Shown here in pieces: positions 49,095-61,588 of a stretch of DNA of 64,000 nucleotides. Position numbers and translations under genes: made by a program. This stretch comes from Pyxicephalus adspersus (Eukaryota > Chordata > Amphibia > Anura > Pyxicephalidae): contig NC_092862.1 of assembly GCF_032062135.1 (NCBI RefSeq), positions 42,731,139 to 42,795,138 on the forward strand, given 5' to 3'. The notes beneath the pieces are model-generated. The model saw only the letters and a program-made list of their open reading frames with translations, had not been told where the DNA came from and ran no database searches. Positions within the stretch are counted from its first letter, which is position 1. Each line of letters starts with the position of its first letter.

Positions 49095-49427
49095 AAGCTG
49101 CGTACACACCTGCAATTTTTCTCGTTGGAAAGGATCTTTCACGATCCTTTCCAACGAGAAAAGACTGCAAGATGCATGAACGATGCTGTACATACAGCAC
49201 CGTTCATGCTCTATGGAGAGGGGAGGGGGAGAGCGACGGAGCGGCACCCTGCTGCGCGCTCTCCCCTTCCCTTTCATTAGGATCGGTCGTCGTCCATCGT
49301 CCATGGATCCACCAGGACGGTCGTCGGACGATGGACGACGACCGACTGTACACACGGCAGATTTTCGCCCGATAATTGGCCGATACCGATTATCGGGCGA
49401 GAAAAATTTGCCGTGTGTACGCAGCTT
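49095..49427 (+). mobile_element. TA-flanked palindromic MITE, family A, full-length copy 3
   Basis: A 333-bp element, colinear with 15494-15826 and differing at five positions. Ends AAGCTGCGTACACAC and GTGTGTACGCAGCTT; TA on the left at 49093-49094, and on the right the flank reads CTTAAG, ambiguous by one base. All four internal hairpins are intact. Open frames on both strands here are by-products of the palindromes. Confidence 0.92.
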
Positions 49428-49738
49428 AAGACAGCCGCTGTTTTTTCTATCTGTTCATGTGTGGAAAGCAAGTATTGCTTTGTGGTTGATTAGCTGGATT
49501 CCATTCCAACAAAGTGAGGGAACCCTTGATTTAAAGGATGTATACTCTGTAGCTTGAGAAGCTGTTCATTTATTCACTGAATTTAATACATTAAATATAA
49601 CACTTCCTAATGAAACCAGAAATTTTGGAAGCATATCCCAGTTCTGGTTTCTAAATGAGTGAGTTGTGTGATGACTTTTCTCACACTAACATTTAGACCA
49701 GTTCATATATTTGGTTCAGGTTATGGTAAGGTCTAGAG
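49428..49738. other. Noncoding DNA
   Basis: Nothing recognised between the two transposons. Confidence 0.4.
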
Positions 49739-50019
49739 CAGTCTTTCTTGACCTTTTTAACTTTGAAATAGTTTTCAGGTCTTCCAGAAATCCCTGGTAT
49801 AATTTCTATTTACACAACTCACAGTATATTAGCATTATTGGCATTATAAAGAATGCCTCCTACATTGCTGGGCCATTGGGAAGTATGTCACCCTTACGAA
49901 TGTTACAGTTAGCTAAAATGATCATTATCTTAGAGACACTGTTGGTCATTATTTAACAAACCGCTAACAATCTCTGGAGCAACCCTAGGGTACCACTAAA
50001 CCAAGGTTGAGAAACATTG
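49739..50019 (+). mobile_element. hAT-like MITE with 8-bp target duplication
   Basis: The left end CAGTCTTTCTTGACC and the right end GGTTGAGAAACATTG are inverted repeats of the CAGTGTTTCTCAACC type seen in hAT elements. The flanking 8-mers GTCTAGAG (49731-49738) and ATCTAGAG (50020-50027) match at 7 of 8 positions. The interior shares blocks such as CAATCTCTGGAGCAACCC with the 27-kb and 55-kb copies. Noncoding. Confidence 0.85.
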
Positions 50020-50027
50020 ATCTAGAG

Positions 50028-51252
50028 TATAGAATATGATTGTGTATAGTAGAGTTCGTTATACCTAAGAGGCCAGTAAAGAAGAAAATATCTGTGGTCA
50101 GCTTTTTGGAAGAATTAGTGTAGTCAAGGTCAGTTGTGTGGAATGACCACCGTTTACATATAGACATGAAAAATGATACATTATTAATCAATTTGAGCAT
50201 TTTAAAATGTTGGTTCCATTTTCAGCAGAACAAAAATCTGACAACCTTTGTTGTGCTATGATTAACCATACCTTTTGGCTAGAGATATACATGATACAAA
50301 GCCATCTTACTTTAATTACACACTATTGACATCAGTCAAGTGCTTTGTGTTTCTGACAGCATTTTAATTGTGCTAGCATTTAGGTGGCCTCATCTGGTTT
50401 TAAAAGGTAGCAGTACACAAAGATAAAAAGGTGGTGTGTATGTCAGTGTTGGTTCTATTGTTTTGGATCTGTCATGTTGCAGACTCAGCATGACAGTGGT
50501 ACATTGATTTTACAGCTTGACAGATTCCTCCAAAGCTGTGCTGGAAAGGACAGCAAGTTTTCATTATTACAAAAGCAAAAACCATTCAACATATAACAAG
50601 TGTCAATATAATGAGATACTGTTAGGCAGTGTAAATTGTCTGCTCCCACAGTGTGTAACAAGATACAGTCTTATATTAATACATAATCTCTTGAAAAAAA
50701 AACCCCAAAAAGACGCATAGCTTTTTTTTTTTTCAAAAATGACATATAAATAAACAATCTGAACAGTATGCTCGATCAGTTCTGCCGTACACTGCACCAT
50801 TCTACATTGCACATTCTACAGCTAAGAATATGAAATAAGCCGGGAAGGAAAGTAGAAATAGAGGTATATTGTTACTAAAATGGGAGGCAGATAGACATTA
50901 TAGATATATGACAACATATCAGAGAGCAGCTGAGGATTTTTAGTGTCAGTAAGTCAGTCCCAGATTGGAATGTTAGAAGAGTAGTTTGATTTAGCAATTT
51001 GTATGCCATCCTTCCATCTAATTATTATTCATTTTTATGTTTAATGAAAGCAAAGATGACTGTAAAACCTCTGTAAGGGTTTCTAGGTATGAAGATCATC
51101 TAGGCACACAAAACCAACAAAATTTTAAAGTTTTTAGCAATATTAGATCTAGAAAAAACCCTGGGTTGGGAGACCTTTTACATTTTTCTGGGGCACATCT
51201 TCATCTTATGATACACCACAGTTTCTGCAAAGTGTCCAACCCAATCTCACTC
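50028..51252. other. Noncoding DNA
   Basis: No gene recognised. Confidence 0.4.
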
Positions 51253-51254
51253 TA

Positions 51255-51587
51255 AAGCCCTAATATTTACACTCTTCAGATGATTGTCACCTGAATGAAA
51301 TAGTCTTGCTTGTCTCAGGTAAAAGTGTAACGCATGTGCAGCCACCCCTGACTTTGTTAATCAATTTACCCTGGCGGATGATCAATAGGGAATGACAGCT
51401 GCGCTTTTCTATGGAGATGAGCACAGATAAGTCTTCTCCCTTCTCTTTCCATAGAAGAAAATGGTGCTGTGTGTACAGCGCTCATTCATCTATCACTAAA
51501 AATGATCACAAAAGATTGTTTACAGCGACAGTAATATGACATCTCTATGGGACTTAAAATCCACTGTGGGGCACATGTATATTAGGC
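51255..51587. mobile_element. TA-flanked MITE candidate, family F
   Basis: Flanked by TA at 51253-51254 and 51588-51589. Imperfect inverted ends: AAGCCCTAATATTTACAC on the left, GCCTAATATACATGTG read from the right. An internal hairpin has arms TTCTATGGA and TCCATAGAA (about 51409-51456), and GTGCTGTGTGTACAGCGCTC recalls a block of family A. No coding. Confidence 0.6.
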
Positions 51588-51589
51588 TA

Positions 51590-53389
51590 GAGTGAATGAT
51601 ATTATAAACCTATTCAGACTTTGATTGCTACTGGAGTTCCCTTTATGAAAGTCCTTATATGCTCCTAGAGCACAGAGCATGACAGCCTTCTGCTTTTGGG
51701 TACCTTAGCTGTGACAGATAACAGCCATCTTGACAGTTAATAGCCATACATAAATCACAATAGCTTCTTTTTTTAGGAAAAGGAGAGGGGTTGTGGTTAC
51801 AGAATTGATTTTCCATCTTGATTGTTGAAATTCTAATCCGTTATTGGTCATGCATAAGTTGTTTCTGACCTGCGAAGCAATTACTGGCAGATTATAGTCT
51901 GTGATATTTGGACTGTATGTGTGCGCTTCAAAAGGAAATCTGTCATGATCACCATTTCTTCCTGCTGTGGTCATATGATTAGTGCCAGGGTTGTAGTAAG
52001 GAAAGAACTATTGGAAATGACGGGGATCCAATTACATCAGCAGAAAAAATTATATAATTGGAGAAGTTCTATATAGATTGGGACCTGCAATGAACTAGCT
52101 GGCAATGGACTGAACTGAAAGGTCATTTTTACACACGTATACAAAAATCCTGGCATTTCTGGAGCTACCTTTTAATCTTTTTCTGACCCTTAAACCCCCT
52201 TTTTTCATAACACCAGATCAAATGAGTTTGAGTAAAGCACTTTGAAATGTTTCCGTAGCAACAATTTAGATCTGCTAATCCTCCTTAAAATATTTTATGT
52301 GAATATGAGATTTATGGAGAGATATAACGCACAAGGCTGTATTGCTGCTGTCATTTAAAATACTACGTCATCACATTTATCTTAAACTTAATTTGAAAAC
52401 TCTGATAAAGTGAGTTTTTACTTTTCACAGAGTTATGTTGTGTCTAAGTGCAAATGTTTAATGTTCTTTTTAGTTCTCCCAAATTCTGGGTAAGTATGAT
52501 TAGACTGACTATATCCATAGCAACAAGGTGCAGTAGGCATCCGCTTGCTGCTACACCAGCCTTTAATGTTTTTTTGGCTTGCACGTTCAGTAGAGATCTG
52601 GTGCGTCAAATATATTTTTGATGCATGATTGATGACTTCATGTAGTCAATTTCAAGCTCTGCTAAATGAACAGATGTACCAAACATAAAAAATGGACTTT
52701 CATTTGAAACCTTCCACCAGCATGTTTATGTATACTTTCTGATAAATTATATCTCCACCTTAACAAGAGGCTAGTTTTTCTGTATGGAAAAAATGTATTA
52801 GGAATTAGATTTGATGGTAAAATATAGCAAACAAATGTTATTAATGTATAAACTATACATTTTACAAATATATATATAAAAGTATTGGACTATTCAAAAC
52901 TGTTTTTTAGACATTAAAATACTCTCATAGACTAGATGGCACAGATTTCTTTTTCTTAAGTATTCTACTGGCAAACAGTCCCGGGGTCCCCAGACAGCCC
53001 CCTCATGTCATCTTTCTTCCTTTGCTGCACCGCTGCTATTAATATATATGAGAAATCCAATATGTAGACTCTTTTTAAAGGCAGATATGGACCTGGGATT
53101 TCTGTTGCAAAGGTTTTGCCCCAGAAGATATAAAATGCTTCTGGTTGATTTAACACAGCTTTCTTAAATGTGATGGTCAGACCATTAAAAAAAAAGTTAG
53201 TTTACCAAAAGCTGATTAAAAGACCATCATGATTGTAAGAATTAGTTGCGTTGCTCATATAACCACTCACTTAAGTGATCACTAAAGTCAACATAGAGGA
53301 TTAGTCTTTCGGGTATATTTAATATTTGCTAATGATGTTACAAATATGTGGACTTGGTTGTCAGATGTATCAGTTTATTTATTAATGCA
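51590..53389. other. Noncoding DNA, unique
   Basis: No gene recognised. A short TATATATA tract occurs near 52870. Confidence 0.4.
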
Positions 53390-53560
53390 TTTATGTAGCA
53401 CTGATATCTTCTATATCACTTTACAGGGTTTATGGTTATGCCACTAATTGTTTCTGAGAAAATAGGAATATACAAATATAGAGAATGCATGATAGTGTTT
53501 GGGCTAAGATTTGAACCTGGCACTCCAGTGCTTCAAGGAGTAAGTGCTAGCCACTATCAA
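53390..53560 (-). mobile_element. tRNA-like SINE remnant, minus strand
   Basis: On the minus strand: AGTGGCTAGCACTTACTCC, then CCAGGTTCAAATCTTAGCCC (a B-box-like block), followed by a shortened body and a tail region with AAAGTGATATAGAAG. The middle of the SINE is largely deleted or diverged. Confidence 0.75.
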
Positions 53561-53963
53561 TAATTTGTATTTTTGGTTTGCAGGAGTCATATGCTGTCAT
53601 GTATTCTCATCAATTCCTATTATTTCATGATAATTTTGGTGTTATTAAATATGCTTGCATTTTGGCGACATGCTGTGCAAATATTTCCAGTACAATCACA
53701 GCTTTCATTAGTTAGGTATTTTTTACTCTGAGATGTTTATCAGTTTACAAACATTAATTAGGCTTGTGTTGGTAAATGTGTATTCATGATTAATTTATGC
53801 GTAGTACCTCAATGATTAGAGGCAATCTGTTATTTTTAATGACAATAATTTATAGAACATTAGTTAATAACCAGGGTGGGTTAACAAGAATTAAGCAGTT
53901 GCTGTGCTTTCTGACTCTTAGAAAATGTTACTGCTAAACAGTGCAATAGAACCCATGCAATAA
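53561..53963. other. Noncoding DNA
   Basis: Nothing recognised. Confidence 0.4.
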
Positions 53964-54078
53964 TTTTTCTCATTTCCTTATCCGTATCCCTGTCCTTTTC
54001 TCCTCCCCCAGCCCCATTCTCTCTCCCCAATTTCCCTCCCTTCTCTTCTCCTACCCTTCTTTTATTCTTCTCATTTTC
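53964..54078 (+). repeat. Polypyrimidine tract, about 115 nt
   Basis: C/T-rich on the plus strand; 53990-54078 is about 90% pyrimidine, without a simple repeat unit. Such tracts can form triplex DNA in principle; it may also be the edge of a repeat. Confidence 0.85.
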
Positions 54079-55625
54079 TGTGATTAGGTATTCTTTGCAA
54101 AATTAATTTGTGCCACATAAACTTGGCATATTATCTCTTTCAAGATGATAATTTACTTTCCTAGGTGAGCCACCTGAATTCATTTAGTAAACCATCCCTG
54201 CAGAGGTGGCATTTTGGTGCTAAATAAAATGGAACTAAACCTGAGCCACCTATCCCCCCATTCTATCACAGGCCATCTTCATCTTCCTTCTTCTTTTTCT
54301 TCCTCCTTACCATTTTGGGCCATTTTGCTTGGCCATCCCTGGATGACATAACTCCTACGCAGGCGTTCATTCTTTCCCAAGACACAAATGTGAAGCCGGG
54401 AAGCTGTGTTTTTGCCTGGCAACCAATAACTGAGTTGTTGCATGTGCAGCTCTGCAAATTTTGATTCTAGCCAGCAATCAGGCCCAGTTACCTGCTGACC
54501 AAATACCAAAAAAAACACTTTTGGTAAACGAACGAACTAACTGCCAGTAAATACCTAGTCATAAGACCATTGTACTTACAGCAGCATTATCAGAAAGAAG
54601 GAGGGTGATGGGAAGGGGGATTAAATAGGTGTCAGAGGTCTGAGCTAGTTGTGGGACTAGAACAGTCTAAGCTTAATGATAAGTATAGACGGTTAGCCAC
54701 AACAGAATTCTCAACAGCTTCCCAAATGTCATTGTTACAAATAAAAACTTTGCCCTTATGTTGATTTGTTACAGCCTGCTAATTTTACGTCTCTAATGCT
54801 GTCTATGTTCTTGAAAGCTTCTGATGGCCATTTAGAAATATAAACCCTGCTTTGTATGAATATGCATAATTTAACATTAATAATGTGCATGCCACACATT
54901 ACCAGCTCAAATTCACAATAAATCATTTGTTCAGTGTGCATGTACTGCTTCGTTTAATCAGCCTATGTTTTGAGCATACCATCCTTTAATTATCAGGACC
55001 TTGAGACAGTAATTACTTCTTTAATGCCATGCACAATCACAGAACAACAGTCACAGAACAGAGTGCCGGTGCATTTGTTAAAAGTTTTTCTGGGTGGAAA
55101 GATGATTGCAATGTTACTTATTATCTACTGGTCTTCAATATGATTTTCATATGAATAGATATATTTGTAGAAATCAGATAAGTGGATTGTTCTGATCACT
55201 CTACATTTAGTTGCTCCAAAAATAACTGATACAAATAATTGGATGTTAGATAAGTGTAAACATATTGCAGCCCATGCTGGTGACAACTGTTCTCTACATT
55301 TGTTGTGTTGGAGTTTTCCCAAAGGATCCACCAACAAAAAAAAGGAAGTTTATCTTCCATGGATTATAAACACTAACAAATAAAGAAATAGAAAGACAAT
55401 TTTGCCTGTAATCAGGCTTTAAGGTAACTTACTAACGCATATAGGATGCTAGTCCTTCAACTCCAGTAACCTGGATTGTTTGGAAGGTTCAATCAGATCA
55501 AAAGAAAATTAGATTCAACAAAACTTTAATTTATCTCTTTGGGACTTTCAAGTGAAAGGGCTTATGTACATCTTTCCCAGACATTTCCACAAGTTTATGC
55601 TCTTATATAGCTAGCATATATGATC
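54079..55625. other. Noncoding DNA, one possible repeat and one candidate regulatory stretch
   Basis: About 54215-54540 is richer in GC and begins near GGAACTAAACCTGAGCC, resembling the TTAA-type repeat ends, so it may be an old transposon; ends are not clear. 54760-55070 is repeat-free with TATGCATAAT (54861-54870) and TAATTAC (55010-55016). Confidence 0.35.
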
Positions 55626-55633
55626 CTTTAAGG

Positions 55634-55917
55634 CAGTGTTTCTCAAACAGGAGTCTGTGAAACCAAAAGGTTCCTCCAGAGGTTGCTAGAGATTCCCTGA
55701 GCCATAGGCAATTTGTGCCTCTCAGTTTAAGTGACACCAATGATCTTTTTGGCTATCTGTAAGGGTGACATTCTTCCCCTAGTCAGCAATGTATGAGGCA
55801 TTCTTCCCAGTGACCATCACTTTGCAGTGGATATAATAATTATTGTCGGAGGTTGCTTAATGATCTGGATGTTATTTCACAGGGATTCCCCCATGTTAAA
55901 ATGTTTGAGAAACACTG
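55634..55917 (+). mobile_element. hAT-like MITE with 8-bp target duplication
   Basis: The ends CAGTGTTTCTCAAAC (55634-55648) and GTTTGAGAAACACTG (55903-55917) are a perfect 15-bp inverted repeat of the hAT type. Flanking 8-mers CTTTAAGG (55626-55633) and CTCTAAGG (55918-55925) match at 7 of 8. Interior blocks (GGTTCCTCCAGAGGTTGCTA, GATTCCCCCATGTTAAAAT) are shared with the minus-strand copy at 27363-27614. Noncoding and non-autonomous. Confidence 0.92.
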
Positions 55918-55925
55918 CTCTAAGG

Positions 55926-58900
55926 GTATTTTTTAACTATCATGCCTTAACCTAGGGCTTTTTGTTAAGTAGATAAATAGACGCTGAAGCTCCTATTGGA
56001 GGTCCTTTGCTTGCTATGGCAGTTTGACCTTTAGTTGAAAGTAACAAGTGAAAATAATTAGTGATCCACTAACACAACAGCAAACATTTCCATTGTGCAA
56101 AAACCATAAAGTCCATTTCGGTTGTCAAATTCTGAGTATTGTGTGATTCAAAGCATCCAGAATCAAGAGAGGATCCCAAGGGTTCATTGGGAATGCAGTT
56201 ACGTCAAACTGTGCTGTTCGGGTTCCTCTTGCTTTGCGTATCCCTATTCACATTGAAATGTCCAGGATAGCTTTAAATCTGAGTTGTAGCCATAATAAAC
56301 CCCTTGCTTATGACATTTTATCAATCAGGCTTTGTCAATAGGGTAGTACAACAAGAAGCATGTAGGGTGCATGTTTGTGAAAAGCTCTCCTACATCATGA
56401 GGTCCACTGACGTCATCTACAAATATATCTATATAGATAGGTAGGAACACCCATTTGGCTTGGACATTGCTCTGCATTTATCTGTCTATTTTTCTATATA
56501 AATGTCCCGCAGTTTTCTCTAGCTGGAAACATTGCTTTGTTTTACAGAATATTGTTGCATGTGTATCTCATTTATTCCTTATCACAATATTGTGCTAAAA
56601 TTCGAGATTCTGTTTATCTTATTGCTAGTAGAAACTGTGCACGCTTATAAAAATAATACATTTCATACTGATCGCACACATATCTGCCTTCTTGAAAGCA
56701 GTTTGTTATAGCTGTTGAAAAAACATTAATATTTATATATGAAAGGAAAGGTTCCAAAGAAACCTACATGATAGATGATAGCGGAGGAGTTTGTTTTTAG
56801 AAGTTAACATTACAAGATTATGTTTAATGTTTGTGGCATTTCCTGAAGTGATAGTGTGAAAATGTCTGTAATTGTTCCGTTGAATGTCCTGAATTATAAA
56901 AAGCTTATTAAGACTTAGTTACCGAGGTTGTGTCACTTTGTTCCAACACTTCTAATTTATAAAGTGTTTGCTACGAATATGTTATTTGAATTTAGAGCAT
57001 TCATTTTCAAACAGATTTATTAGCTGAGGTTGTGGAAATAGTAAAGGCTGTCAACATAGATTTTGTTTCTGTGCCGTTAGTTACTGTTGAGTGTTAAAGG
57101 CTTTTTTTTTTTAAAACATGCTTACAAACTAATACAACCATGGATTACAATGTCATTATAGTGCTCATGTGCCCATACAAAAGAGATGTAAATCAATATT
57201 CATATTCATTTATTCAATAATTCAATAAAACATGCAAAGCTCAATATAATGTTTTTCCCATCAGTTCGGTTTAACGAATTTGTGGGGGCTAACATAAATA
57301 TTTCTTGAATGTTTATACCTGGAAAGTTACACACATTCACTATTTCTTCCAAAATCAGTAGGGAATTAATTGTTGAAACGTAGTTAAAAATAACACAATT
57401 TTAAAACTTGTTAAAACTTTCCAAACCTCATTCAGATTTCAGGTTTGTATAGGACTGAATAATGACTATGCAAGTCATGCCTAGATCTCAGAAAAAAACA
57501 AGTGATTATGCAGCATATGATCAAGCATATTCTCTATGTGCTTGATCAGTTGTTATCTCTGGTGTTAGGAAAAGTAGGGCTTGCTATTGAATATTAAAAC
57601 TTGCCAACAGCAAGAGGTAAAAAGAAGCTGTGTAAAGCTGCCCTGTTCACAATGTCCATATCTGCAGTAGAGATTTTGTAAAACTAAATTTCAGGTAGAC
57701 AGCTGGATCCAAGGTTGAAGTACATATATGGGAAGTATTTTACTTGCCAAAAGTTTTGTATTTTGCACTATTCAGTTATGTGATAACACAGCCAGGGGTC
57801 AGTTCCAACCTGTAATTGGTGAGCAGAGGAGCAGCAGGAGATTGAATTGTTCTCTCCTCCTGTCATTTCCTCCTACTATATTTAGTCCTCATGATTAGTG
57901 CTGCCCTTCCCAAAGATCCATTGAACAGAGGATTACCAAAGGTTAGTATCATGTTAATATTCACCCACCACTACTATGAAGACAGCTTCATTTTGCAAAG
58001 TGAAGATTCTCTTTAGTAGTAAAGCCACATAGTATCTGAGCTACTTGAAGTTACATATAGAAAGGTTATTGTACAAAGTGAACTAGAAGTCACAAGCCAA
58101 ATGAGCAAGTTATTCCCTTATTAAACTACCTCTTAAATATCCCCATGCCTGTATACCAAATCAGACATTTTGTATAGAGACATTATCCTCAAGCATTGTT
58201 TTTAATACAAATGAAAAAAGAAAATGTCATTTTGAATTATTGGTTAACCAGCAAATGTTCTGTTTTTGTTTTGTTTAGATAATAAGGTTTTATAACTGCA
58301 TTCATCTAGCACAGCTTTTATTTGATTCTTAGCTATAATATCCTGACATACTTTTGGTTTGCAATAACCAATTAACATACTGTGCCTTTCCAGTTTTTTC
58401 TTTTAAATTATTAGTTTAAATGCAGAAAGTAAAGCCGTTTCACATTGCAGTGGCATACAGCACGTCCAATTAGCGTCTAACATTATTTGCCTGCTGCAGA
58501 AAGAACTGCATGTGAGAAGAGGTCAGCATTTTAGAAAGCTCCCAGGCTTGCCTGATCAAGTCTGGGCTCTTTCCACTTTTCTTCTCAGCACTTTCATGTT
58601 CTAATTGTCTGTTTACGCTATATGGGCCTATTATTTATAGAGATCATCAAAATAATTGTTTTGTTCCACCTCATTTCTCTCAGTTTCAACATTAATAAAA
58701 GGGAAGTTGCAATGTCAAAATTAAATGTTAAAAATTACTGAAAAGCGGGCAGCAAAAATAACAAAATTAGAAATAAAAGTATTTATACCACCTTAAGAAC
58801 CTTGCGTTTTTAGCCTCCATTTTCAACATATCATCAGTAAGTAACTATTAACTATTGACTATTAGGAAGTACTAACAACTTGTTTTAAATGTGCAGGTTT

Positions 58901-61527
58901 CTTAACTTAATCCTTGCTTTTTACATTGTCAGTCATTGAAGAAATATGCAGGGTAATGGTTTTTAAACACGATTAGCTGCTGACTTCCTCAAGCTTTGTG
59001 TCCAGGAATGAGATTGGAGCTTTTATGATGTAGTAGAACTTTTCTTTACATGTACCCTATCATGAATGTACCAGCAGCTTATAGATGGTGATGAAAGTAT
59101 GATGTAAAGAGTTACCTGAAAGTATGCTGTGACAAAAAAATGTTACATATTTTATGAACAAACCTCTCTGAACCCTGGAGCTGCATGCATTGTGGCATAG
59201 TTCATCCTAAAACGTCAGAAACATCAGTTTTTTGGATACAAGTCAGCTAAGCTGCTGTCGAGTCTTCTCTTAATTAAACATAGAATACGCACACAGAAAG
59301 AGATGTAAATTTTGGAGTTCAGTGATTTTGCTGAGAAATTTGAAGATGAGTTTCTACATAGGGCCTGCATCTATTGAAGCAGATGCCTGCAAAGGCTTGA
59401 TAGAAACCTGTACTAAGAATGTGTAAAATATTCAACGTGTACGACCTGACCACAAGTTCTCTTTAAACTGATGCAAATCCTACTACTTCTTAGAATGGAA
59501 TTGTCCCATTAACACAGTGCAATGCTATTCTATAATCTATAGAAACCAATCATATAAAATACTTAGAGCAATACATCTGTGTCAAGCAAGCTGAAATTAA
59601 CCTATGAATGGATTCCTTGGGTACTAAGATATCACTACTCTCTGTACACTGCTATAAAATGCAGACCTTATCTCTTTGAGAATGTCATTCCCATCACTTG
59701 GAGTGTATTAAGTTTCTGAGCCCAGCATTTTAATAGCTCTATTTTTTTGTAATAGATATTATTAGAGCTATTTTTGGACATGGTCTACTCATAAGCAAGG
59801 TAGGATTTGAAAATAATTTTAGCTAAGAGCCTTTACTTTGCGTGACAGCCACACTTTGTATATGTGTGAATGTGTGACACTTAACAGTTCTGGCATTGTG
59901 TTAGACTCAAGACATCCAATCCGGCATAGACAGCTGGCAGTCAGCCATTCATAAAGGGCTTAAACTATGTTTTACACTGGCCTTCCATTGTACAGCTATT
60001 GTAGCTCAACAGGAGGTAACTTTAAGGTCGTAGTATGCAAGGAAAAACATTTTCTTCTTAACTGCTTATAAAAAGAACATAAAATAGCCCAAGATATAAT
60101 TTTCAGCTAAACTATAGAGACTTTTTATTTTTATGCGCTCCTATTGTTCGAAAATTCATTTTCTTAATTTATGTGTTTTGTTTCCTTTGCTTAAACTGAG
60201 TCAATTGCCTTCTTATTGAGAGAAATTATTTCAGTGAATGGAGGACTGTGATTTTCTTTCTTCATTTAGATGTTAAATTGGATGTCAGCTTCCAGTAGTT
60301 ATGTAGCCCTGATGCAGCTAAATGTAGATTTCCTGAGCTGACAGCAAGAATCCTGTGTTAGCAGCATCTTATTGCTGTTAAAAAAAAAGTGTCCTAGATT
60401 TAGCGATCACATCCCAGCAGAGTAACTTATCCTGTGATACCCGCAATATACTTTTCCCCATTATGTCCTATAATCTTTGTCATTTCCCTGCCCTGAGTCC
60501 GAGTCCCAAAGTGTCGAAAAAATACATTTTTGTTGGTATTTTGCTAACAGAAAGTTATTAATGAAGACTTGTTCATTCTTTGGTTGAAGAATTATGTGCT
60601 GCCCCTTGGCGATCTTGTTTATTGTTCTTCATATATAAATTTCTTTAAAAGAAAAATAATTTGTTGCTCTTTACACAGGACCTTCCTTTCAGGCAGTTAT
60701 TTTGCTGTGGCATGCAAAGCTTGTTTTCTGACATGCTTTTGGATGAGCAGGTGAAGACTCTAAATTATATCTATTTCTGTGCCATTAAATAAAAACAAAT
60801 CTGCTCATTGGATGCACCAAGGACTGCTTTATTGGTTTAGCTCGTTGACTATGCTGTCTGAAAGCAATTTCTTTATAAAGAATTGTGCAAGTATGTGTAA
60901 TTTTTTTTTTCTAAAAGTGCATTGCAAGCCTTTTTGGAACTAAATTGGCTGTAAGTGCTGAATCAATATTATTAGCAGGTAATTTGGGCAAAAAGGGAAA
61001 AAGAACTGTTCTTGGATAAAATAGAAGCGATCAGTATAAACTTGATTATTTGATCCTTCCCATCCCATAAATAATAAAATGAATGGGAAGTGATATCTAT
61101 CCAAGTTGGAAAAACATCTTATTAAAGATGTTAGCAGTTCTGGAAGCTTGAACTTCTAAGGAGTTATGGAATATTTTAAACTGCTGAGAACCAAAAAAGT
61201 TTTACACAAGTTTTTAAGGTAATTATATAAAACTAATGGAGAAATGGCTGTCCTCTGTAATATTTCTAAACATGATTCTGGAACAAGTACAATATAAGGA
61301 AAACAATGTTATAAGGGATTTATGTTCACTTTGAATGAGCTATTATGTGCAAGGGAAAATAAAAAGGCAGGATCCTTCTTGAACATAATATTATGTAAGC
61401 AAAGACATCTGAAAAATATTTTGTATTTGTTAAGCAAATCAACAACAATGACCAAAGGAGCACATCTTAACTTTTATTTATCAGGCAATATAAACATTCA
61501 CAATGCGATATAATATATTGGTAAAAA

Positions 61528-61528
<1 letters not shown>
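55926..61528. other. Long noncoding stretch, largely repeat-free
   Basis: About 5.6 kb with no recognisable exon or transposon. The interval 58430-58720 contains CCAATTAGCG (58468-58477) in a repeat-free block of mixed composition; 60180-60370 is similar. These are the best places in the right half of the window to look for conserved regulatory DNA. Confidence 0.4.

Positions 61529-61585
<57 letters not shown>
61529..61585. repeat. (TA)n microsatellite, about 57 bp
   Basis: Uninterrupted alternating AT tract. Confidence 0.98.
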
Positions 61586-61588
<3 letters not shown>

